From NCBI GenBank assembly GCA_003139615.1, contig PLJH01000028.1, forward strand, positions 108,291 through 172,290: 64,000 bases of DNA, given 5' to 3'. Source of the stretch: Alphaproteobacteria bacterium (lineage in GTDB: Bacteria; Pseudomonadota; Alphaproteobacteria; Micropepsales; Micropepsaceae). Of this stretch, positions 57,388 through 64,000 are shown in pieces (position 1 is the first letter of the stretch; the number at the start of each line of letters is the position of its first letter). The position numbers and the translations under genes were made by a program. The notes under the pieces were generated by a model. That model searched no databases, was not told the origin of the DNA, and worked only from the letters and a program-made list of their open reading frames with translations.

Positions 57388-58941
57388 TTGCGCTTTGGTG
57401 GCGAAGTGATGCTTGCCTGCTATACGAATGTGCTCAGTCGATGTCCCGGCGAAGCTGTCGATCTGCATGCTTCCGCGTCTGCCGGACCCTGCACGCTTGA
57501 AATCGCCCGCATCGGTCGCGCCCGCGAGATTGTGCGGCGGATCGAAGATATTTCGGTTGGATATCACGAGACGCCGCCGCATGCCGATCGCGACGGTTGC
57601 GGTTGGCCGGTGGCGCTCGCTTTCGATATCGGTGCGGATTGGAATTCCGGATATTACGATCTGCAATTGACGGATTGCGAAGGCAATACGGCGCATCATT
57701 TTGTGTGCGTGAAGCCCGCAAAGGGCGGCCCACGTGCGAACGCCGCGTTTGTGCTCGCGACCAACACCTATCATGCCTACAACTGGTGGAGTGGGGCGAA
57801 CGCCTATTGCGATGTCACGTCGCTGATGGCGCGCAAACTGCCGCTTGCCGCGGCAATGGAAGGCGCCATCGGCGTGTTGTCGAACCAGAGGCCGTTTGCG
57901 CCTTTGATCGTGGCGCCGCCGGCAGATGTACCGCGCCTCGTCAACCTGCGCCCGCGCGATTTCGGCGAGCGATCCTGGGCGGGAAACCGCGACTGGGGCA
58001 GGCTTCACCGTCCGTCGCCTTATGACAACGCGGCGGGGTTTCTGCACAAATGGGAGCATGTGTTTGCGGCGTGGGTGGAAGCCGAGGGCATCGCGCTCGA
58101 CTATTTCACCGATTACGATCTCGACGCCGCACCGGATATTCTCTCGAACTACGATGCGATGGTCGTTGTCGGCCACAGCGAATACTGGTCCGCGCCGCAA
58201 CGCGCGCAGATTGAACGTTTCGTCGATCGTGGTGGCAAACTCGCGATCTTTTCGGGCAACACCTGCTTCTGGAAAGTGCGCTGGGAGAACGACGGCAAGA
58301 CCCTCGTCTGCCACAAATGGCGCGGCTTCGAGGCCGAACCGGATGCCGGCGATAGCGGCACGCACCTATGGTCGCACCCCAGTTTCGCAAAGCCCGAAGC
58401 GGAAATCACAGGCCTCAGCTTCCTGTTCGGCGGTTATCATCGGTTGGGGAATTGTGTGGCTCGTGGTGCGGGCGGCTTCACGGTCTATGACAATCGTCAT
58501 TGGGCGCTCGATGGCGCGGATCTTTTCTACGGCGATGTGATCGGCTCGCAGATCCCGCTTTTGGGTTACGAGAACGACGGATGCGAATTCCGGTTCGGCG
58601 AAGACGGATTGCCCAAGCCCGTCGTGCGCCTGGGTGTACCGGAGAATTTGAAGATCATCGCCGTCGCGCCTTGCGCCTTCGGTGAAGACGTGACGAGCGG
58701 GTATCCGCCGCTCATTCCGCCGGAGAAACTCGATGTTTGTGCGGGAATCGTTTACGGCGATGCGAGCGAAGCCTCGCAGCAGCGCCTGCTGCGCGGCCAC
58801 GCCGTGATGGCATCGTTTGAACGCGGGCGTGGCGAGGTCTTCAACGGCGCGACGACAGAATGGGCGCATGGGCTGGCGGCAGGCGATCCATTCATTACGC
58901 GGATTACTCGGAATGTGTTGAGCCGCTTCGGGGTCGTATAA
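57388..58941 (+). CDS. N,N-dimethylformamidase beta-subunit-like protein
   Basis: FVLATNTYHAYNWWSGANAY, DYFTDYDLDAAPDILSNYDAMVVVGHSEYWSAPQRAQIERFVDRGGKLAIFSGNTCFWKVRWE. Confidence 0.75.
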   Translation: MRFGGEVMLACYTNVLSRCPGEAVDLHASASAGPCTLEIARIGRAREIVRRIEDISVGYHETPPHADRDGCGWPVALAFDIGADWNSGYYDLQLTDCEGNTAHHFVCVKPAKGGPRANAAFVLATNTYHAYNWWSGANAYCDVTSLMARKLPLAAAMEGAIGVLSNQRPFAPLIVAPPADVPRLVNLRPRDFGERSWAGNRDWGRLHRPSPYDNAAGFLHKWEHVFAAWVEAEGIALDYFTDYDLDAAPDILSNYDAMVVVGHSEYWSAPQRAQIERFVDRGGKLAIFSGNTCFWKVRWENDGKTLVCHKWRGFEAEPDAGDSGTHLWSHPSFAKPEAEITGLSFLFGGYHRLGNCVARGAGGFTVYDNRHWALDGADLFYGDVIGSQIPLLGYENDGCEFRFGEDGLPKPVVRLGVPENLKIIAVAPCAFGEDVTSGYPPLIPPEKLDVCAGIVYGDASEASQQRLLRGHAVMASFERGRGEVFNGATTEWAHGLAAGDPFITRITRNVLSRFGVV

Positions 58942-58948
58942 GAAAATT

Positions 58949-59090
58949 CACCACGGAGCCACAGAGAAAAAAGGGAGAACACGGAGAAGAAGAAGAAGGG
59001 AGAAAAGCTTTTTCGCGCGCGAACGCGCGCAAGAATTTTCGTTGTTTTTCTTCTCCGTGTTCTCCCTTTTTTCTCTGTGGCTCCGTGGTG
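58949..59090. repeat. Long perfect inverted repeat, 43-bp arms, 56-bp spacer
   Basis: caccacggagccacagagaaaaaagggagaacacggagaagaa (58949-58991) is the exact reverse complement of 59048-59090; lies between convergent genes. Confidence 0.9.
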
Positions 59091-59101
59091 CAACTTTCTT
59101 T

Positions 59102-60475
59102 TCACTTCGAAATCTGCTCCAGCGCGCGACGGCTCGTGGGCGGGCCGAATATTCCGATCGACAGAATCACGACCAGCATGCAGGCCGCGATCAGCGAGAA
59201 CACGCCGACCACGCCGAAACGTTCGAGGAAGAAGGCGATGACGAAGGCGCCGAACACGGCCGACAACCGGCTCCAGGAATAGACGAAGCCGACAGCCAGC
59301 GCGCGAATGCGCGTGGGATAAAGCTCCGCCTGATAGGCATGGAACGAGAACGACATCACGTTGTTGGCGAGCGTGAGGCCCGCGCCGAAAAGGATCAGCG
59401 GAACGGCGCTCCTCATATTCGCGAACAGCAATCCGAACGCGCCGACGAAGAACGCGCCACCCACGATCAGCCATTTGCGCTCGAACCGGTCGGTGAACGG
59501 AACCGCCAGCAGCGGGCCGAAAGGCGCGGCAATGGCAATAGCGAACGTATATCCGAGGCTGGTGGTGACGGCGATGCCCTGATGGATCAGGAAGGTCGGC
59601 ACCCAATTGTTGAAGCCGTAGAAGCCGACGGTCTGCACGAGGTTGAACACGATCAGCATCAAGGTGCGCGAAAGATACGGCTTGCTCCAGATTTCCCAGA
59701 AGCTTCCCGTCGGTTCCTCGATTTCTGGCGACGCGTTTACCGCCGGTCGCACCTGCGATCCCGCTTCCGCTTCGAAGCGCGCGACGATCGCTTCGGCTTC
59801 CGCCATGTGTCCGCGTTGCGCGAGCCAGCGCGGGCTTTCGGGCACGCGGAGCCGCACCCACCACACGACGGCCGCACCCGCCGAACCGATCAGCACCACC
59901 CAGCGCCAGCCGTCGAAACCGAACGGCGCATGGGGCACGAGCGCCCAGGCGAGCAACGCGACGATCGGAATAGCCGTGAATTGCAGCACCTGGTTGACAG
60001 CAAACGCGCGCCCACGAATGGCGCTCGGCACGAGTTCCGCGATGTAGGTGTCGATAGTGACGAGCTCGACGCCGATGCCGATGCCGGCGATGAAACGCCA
60101 CAGATCGAGCCCGAACGCGTCGCGCTGGAACGCCATGATGGCGGAGGCCGCGATGTACCAGACGAGCGAGAAGGTGAAGATCGTGCGCCGGCCGAAGCGG
60201 TCGGACACGAAGCCGAACAGCGCGGTGCCGAGGAACAGTCCCGCGAACAGCGCCGCGACAAATCCGGCAATGCCGCTGGTGCCGAACAGGCCCGGTGTCG
60301 AGGGTGTGAGGATATGGCTGCGCACGAGGCCCGGCGCGACATAGCCCGACAGGAACATGTCGTAGAATTCGAAGAAGCCCCCGAGCGACAGGAGCGCCAC
60401 GCGCGTCCACGTCGCGCGCGTGACGGGCAGGGCTTCCAGTCGCTGCCCGATGGCGAACGCGTCGGTTGAACTCAT
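59102..60475 (-). CDS. MFS transporter (metabolite:H+ symporter-like)
   Basis: LSLGGFFEFYDMFLSGYVAPGL, FGFVSDRFGRRTIFTFSLVWYIAAS, RVPESPRWLAQRG, ELYPTRIRALAVGFVYSWSRLSA. Confidence 0.93.
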   Translation of the reverse strand: MSSTDAFAIGQRLEALPVTRATWTRVALLSLGGFFEFYDMFLSGYVAPGLVRSHILTPSTPGLFGTSGIAGFVAALFAGLFLGTALFGFVSDRFGRRTIFTFSLVWYIAASAIMAFQRDAFGLDLWRFIAGIGIGVELVTIDTYIAELVPSAIRGRAFAVNQVLQFTAIPIVALLAWALVPHAPFGFDGWRWVVLIGSAGAAVVWWVRLRVPESPRWLAQRGHMAEAEAIVARFEAEAGSQVRPAVNASPEIEEPTGSFWEIWSKPYLSRTLMLIVFNLVQTVGFYGFNNWVPTFLIHQGIAVTTSLGYTFAIAIAAPFGPLLAVPFTDRFERKWLIVGGAFFVGAFGLLFANMRSAVPLILFGAGLTLANNVMSFSFHAYQAELYPTRIRALAVGFVYSWSRLSAVFGAFVIAFFLERFGVVGVFSLIAACMLVVILSIGIFGPPTSRRALEQISK

Positions 60476-62427
60476 TATTTGGCGCTCAAGATGACGGTCC
60501 GCTCGCCTGAGCCGTCGGCCGCCAGAAGAACGATACCGTTGGCTTGCGAAACGACGTGGCAGCCGGGTGCATGGATACGTGCGCCATGGGGAAAATGTGC
60601 GAGCGGGGTGACGATCTCCGTCGCGGCCGAAATGGACGGATCGGCGTCGAACACGAGCAGGAAGATTTTCTGCACCCGGTCGAACGCCATTCTTTTGGGT
60701 TCGCCCTGAATGCGGCGTGCATAGGGCCGCGAGAAGCCGTCGATCGCGCGCCCGCCGGAATTGACGTCATTGTCGCCGGTCGACTGGTCGCGCGAATAGA
60801 TCGACAAATCTTCCTGGTTCCAATTGTCGCCTGCGCTCGCGTCGTTGCGGTTCGACGCCGTGTAGTTCCATTGCGTCGATGAGAGAAACAGCCGGTCCAT
60901 CGCGTCATACATGAGGCTCTGCGCGAGGACGTGTTTGGCCCATGGTGCCGTCGAGCGGTCGCCCGCGGCCCATTCGGCATAAGCTGCGCCTTCGTCGAGA
61001 TCGAACGGTGTGCCGAATTCGCCGATCAGAGTCGGTGCGCCATCGGCTCCAAGCGCATCGGCGGCTTTCGCAATATTCGCAAGTTGGCTCGTGAAGCGAT
61101 CCGCGACGGCCTTTTCGGCAGCACCGACATCCCGCGCATCGCGCAATTCGCGGGGATTGAATTTTTTGCCGCCCAAGGTTGCCAGATCGTACCAATGGCT
61201 CGCGTTGACGGTACGCGGCGGCATGTCCGGCGGGAAGCCGTGACCGGTGAACACGCGATGCGGCTCGACTTCTGCGAAGATCATCCAGCTTGGCTTCACG
61301 GTGCGCACGGTGTCGGCGATATGCGCGAAGAACGGCCGCATATAGTCGCGCTCGAGCTGAAGTTCGTGCACCCCCCGATGCGTGAAGAAAGTCTCGTTGG
61401 GTGGATTTTGACGCGTGGCATCGTAAGCGCCGACCTGTTCGAACGGGCATTCGCGGCCGTCCCGCCAGATCGAAACGCCGTTGGGATTGAGCGTCACCTC
61501 TTTCGTCTGGTGCATCGTGCGCGTTTCGGAATCCCACGCGAGGAACGGCACAGTTCGCGCAACACCGCGGGCGATCAACAGCCCGTCGAGCGGGCTCAGC
61601 GCAATGCCGGGCCGCGGCCGCTCGGGATTTTCCGCTGTCGGCGCCACATGGCGATAGGTGAGCTTCTGTCCGATATAGCCTGCGCCAGGCTCGTTCAGCG
61701 TGTCGAAGCCCAGCACGTGTTTCTGGTCTTTCACGCGTTCGGCCACGGCGCGCATCGCTCCGGCGTAATGCGCCTGCAGGTAATCCTGAACATTGCGGCC
61801 TTCGATCGTGAGTCCCGGCGCCATGTCGCGGCCCGCAAAGAACAATGTCCACATGATCGCGGTCGCGGGCAGATGCGAATTGGACGCCCAACTCATCTGC
61901 GGATAGCGGTCTTCCTGCCGCCCGCCGCGCGCGTAATCGTATTTGCATTGCATCACATGGGTGGCGTCGGCCGCATGGAATTTGGTGAAGTCGAGACCGA
62001 CCGCTTCGAACGTCCAGCCCGGCGCGCCATCGCCGCCCGACATGCGGCTCCAGACGTCCTGGTGGAAATCGATGAAGACGTACAAGCCGAACTCACCCGC
62101 GAGCCGCGAGATTTCCGCGAAATAATCGAGATAGGCGGTGTCGAGAATGCCTGGCCCTTTGTGCTCCACCGCTTCCCAGGTCGTGAGCAGGCGCAGGCAA
62201 TTGAAGCCCCAATGTTTGAGCCGGCCGAAATGTTCGCGCGCTTCGCCAAGTGGAAACGGCCGACCGATGAACGAAACGTCGCGATGATCGCGGAAGTCGG
62301 ACGAATGGTTCGTGCCGCCGTCTGGATAAGGCACCTTGCAGTCGCCGCCCAGATTGACGCCACGCAGGATGACGCGCCGCCCTTGAGGATCGACGAACCA
62401 GCGTCCTTTGATGTCGAGTCCGTCCAC
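60475..62427 (-). CDS. Glycoside hydrolase family 5-like (endoglycoceramidase/glucosylceramidase-type)
   Basis: RVILRGVNLGGDCKVPYPDG, HWGFNCLRLLTTWEAVE, YVFIDFHQDVWSRMSGGDGAPGWTFE, LGFDTLNEPGAGYIG, PTLIGEFGTPF. Confidence 0.85.
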   Translation of the reverse strand: MDGLDIKGRWFVDPQGRRVILRGVNLGGDCKVPYPDGGTNHSSDFRDHRDVSFIGRPFPLGEAREHFGRLKHWGFNCLRLLTTWEAVEHKGPGILDTAYLDYFAEISRLAGEFGLYVFIDFHQDVWSRMSGGDGAPGWTFEAVGLDFTKFHAADATHVMQCKYDYARGGRQEDRYPQMSWASNSHLPATAIMWTLFFAGRDMAPGLTIEGRNVQDYLQAHYAGAMRAVAERVKDQKHVLGFDTLNEPGAGYIGQKLTYRHVAPTAENPERPRPGIALSPLDGLLIARGVARTVPFLAWDSETRTMHQTKEVTLNPNGVSIWRDGRECPFEQVGAYDATRQNPPNETFFTHRGVHELQLERDYMRPFFAHIADTVRTVKPSWMIFAEVEPHRVFTGHGFPPDMPPRTVNASHWYDLATLGGKKFNPRELRDARDVGAAEKAVADRFTSQLANIAKAADALGADGAPTLIGEFGTPFDLDEGAAYAEWAAGDRSTAPWAKHVLAQSLMYDAMDRLFLSSTQWNYTASNRNDASAGDNWNQEDLSIYSRDQSTGDNDVNSGGRAIDGFSRPYARRIQGEPKRMAFDRVQKIFLLVFDADPSISAATEIVTPLAHFPHGARIHAPGCHVVSQANGIVLLAADGSGERTVILSAK

Positions 62428-62451
62428 GCTTCCCCCTTTATCCGCGATTTC

Positions 62452-63450
62452 TCAAACCACCTGGAAACCGCGCCAGAACGGGTCTTCTTCGTCGATCCAG
62501 ATCTGGTTATAGCCGGTTGCGACGGCGCCGCCTTCGATGGAGGGGATGATGGCGGGAAGATTGCCCAACGTCGTCGCCTCTTCCACGCGCCCGATGAAGC
62601 GGCTGCCGATATAGCCTTCATGCACGAAGCGGTCGCCCGGCTTGAGCTTGCCCTTGTGCGCCAGATGGGCGAGCCGCGCGGAGGTGCCCGTGCCGCAGGG
62701 GCTGCGGTCGATCGCGCGTTCGCCATAGAACACGGCGTTGCGGCCATCCGCGCCTTCGCCCTTGGGCTTGTCCGCCCACAGCACATGACTCACGCCGCGA
62801 ATGGTGGGATCGAGCGGATGCACGGGCTCGATCTTCTCGCGCATCAGCCGGCGCACGATAGGGCTCAGTTCGAGAATGCGCGCCGCGCCCAGCGCATCGA
62901 GGCCGGTGTAAGCGCCCTGCGGCTCGACAATCGCATAGTAATTGCCGCCATAAGCGACATCGACTTTGAGCCGCCCGAAATCCGGCACGTCGATTTCGAT
63001 GCCCTCGGCTGCGACATAGCTCGGCACATTTCGGATGCGCACCGACGACACGCGGTTACCCTGTTGTGTGTAAGTAATGTCGATAATACCGGCAGGAACT
63101 TCGACGCGGAGTTTTCCGGACGTGCGCGGCGCGATCAATCCGTTCTCGATCCCGAAGGTGACCATGCCGATGGTGCCGTGGCCGCACATGGGCAGGCAGC
63201 CGCTGGTTTCTATGAAGAGTATCCCACAGTCGCAATCGGGCTGGGTGGCCTGATAAAAAAACCCGCCCGACATCATGTCGTGCCCGCGCGGCTCGAACAT
63301 GAGCCCGGTCCGGATCCAGTCGAACCGCGCCAGAAAATCCTGCCGCCGCGCGCTCATGCTGGCGCCGTTGAGAGCCGGCGCTCCGCCCGCCACCAACCGG
63401 ACCGGATTACCGGCCGTGTGTCCATCGATGCAGAAGAAGGTGTGACGCAT
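62452..63450 (-). CDS. 4-hydroxyproline 2-epimerase/proline racemase family
   Basis: FCIDGHTAGNPVRLV, MCGHGTIG and SPCGTGTSARLA (both catalytic cysteines present). Confidence 0.9.
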   Translation of the reverse strand: MRHTFFCIDGHTAGNPVRLVAGGAPALNGASMSARRQDFLARFDWIRTGLMFEPRGHDMMSGGFFYQATQPDCDCGILFIETSGCLPMCGHGTIGMVTFGIENGLIAPRTSGKLRVEVPAGIIDITYTQQGNRVSSVRIRNVPSYVAAEGIEIDVPDFGRLKVDVAYGGNYYAIVEPQGAYTGLDALGAARILELSPIVRRLMREKIEPVHPLDPTIRGVSHVLWADKPKGEGADGRNAVFYGERAIDRSPCGTGTSARLAHLAHKGKLKPGDRFVHEGYIGSRFIGRVEEATTLGNLPAIIPSIEGGAVATGYNQIWIDEEDPFWRGFQVV

Positions 63451-63507
63451 GGGAGGCAGATTAAGAGCGTTTCTCGGTTTGATCGATAGCTATCTCAGCC
63501 AGACGGT

Positions 63508-63711
63508 TTATCGCACAAGGAATGTCCCGCCAACGAGCCGTCGCGGATGGTTTTGACAAACTTTCGCAGGCTGGTCTTGCGCGCATTTCCCGGTCAGGAA
63601 GGCATAGCTCCAGCTGTTCGTCTGGTTCATGACGACCAATACGATTGCGCAGACAAGCAGCGCAATGATTGCAGGCATTTCCCATCGCTGCATTTTGACC
63701 GGTTCCGCCAA
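63508..63711 (-). CDS. Small membrane protein, single TM segment
   Basis: MAEPVKMQRWEMPAIIALLVCAIVLVVMNQTNSWSYAFLTGKC. Confidence 0.45.
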   Translation of the reverse strand: MAEPVKMQRWEMPAIIALLVCAIVLVVMNQTNSWSYAFLTGKCAQDQPAKVCQNHPRRLVGGTFLVR

Positions 63712-63713
63712 CT

Positions 63714-63980
63714 CTATGCCATCTTACGCAGTTTATGCGCGGAACCGAAAGGAGCCGGATTTGTTAGGAACTCAAATTCGTAGTAGCCCGTGCAAGCCAT
63801 TGCAGCGGCAGATTCTTTTCGAGTTATGTGCGCTTCGTGTTCGTCCAAAGATTCGATCTTTGTTCCAACTATTTTCGTTGCGCGCTGAAAATCGGCTTGC
63901 GAAATTTGATCAAACGGCATACGAATTTCGTCACTCCACAAATTTACGTTTGGCGGTTCGCTCGTCCTCATCCGCAGCAA
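63714..63980 (-). CDS. Hypothetical protein
   Basis: MLRMRTSEPPNVNLWSDEIRMPFDQISQADFQRATKIVGTKIESLDEHEAH; contains dispersed repeat copy B. Confidence 0.4.
   Translation of the reverse strand: MLRMRTSEPPNVNLWSDEIRMPFDQISQADFQRATKIVGTKIESLDEHEAHITRKESAAAMACTGYYEFEFLTNPAPFGSAHKLRKMA
63846..63878 (+). repeat. Dispersed direct repeat copy B
   Basis: ccaaagattcgatctttgttccaactattttcg, near-identical to 33151-33184. Confidence 0.75.
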
Positions 63981-64000
63981 TTCCGGTATGTTGGCGCAAG

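Noticed and set aside
1-64000. tRNA, rRNA, CRISPR arrays, transposases or integrases
   Set aside because: None recognised by eye in sequence or ORF translations; tRNAscan-SE and ISfinder searches would be needed to exclude them

Overview
64 kb of high-GC bacterial chromosome, probably alphaproteobacterial (inferred from gene families; no rRNA or marker gene seen). From left to right: (i) the 3' end of a giant repetitive surface protein with an exact 489-bp period, followed by a convergent glycosyltransferase; (ii) a catabolic cluster at about 7.2-18.3 kb (P450, two acyl-CoA dehydrogenases, CaiB-type CoA-transferase, GntR/FadR regulator, Rieske dioxygenase alpha/beta, VOC dioxygenase, two SDRs, amidohydrolase), with two shared palindromic operator candidates; (iii) small stress-type genes, a BrkB-like membrane protein, a Rieske-FAD reductase, an antiporter and oxidoreductases; (iv) an accessory segment at about 27.7-33 kb with a large STAND/NACHT-like NTPase carrying a C-terminal PD-(D/E)xK-like nuclease motif, next to a RelE/HigB-HigA-type toxin-antitoxin pair. 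This is the best candidate for an undescribed defence system in the window; (v) an S10 peptidase, a three-repeat secreted protein, an XRE regulator and an RTX-type protein; (vi) NamZ-like DUF1343, a DOMON-like protein, phosphoglucomutase and a 2.9-kaa cyclic beta-1,2-glucan synthase; (vii) envelope proteins (OmpA-like, Spy/CpxP-like, DsbA-like), a dimethylformamidase-like protein, and a hydroxyproline epimerase / GH5 / MFS gene set. Non-coding structures include a perfect 43-bp inverted repeat, a REP-like palindrome cluster and a 33-nt dispersed repeat pair. All family calls come from reading motifs in the translations; no database search was run.
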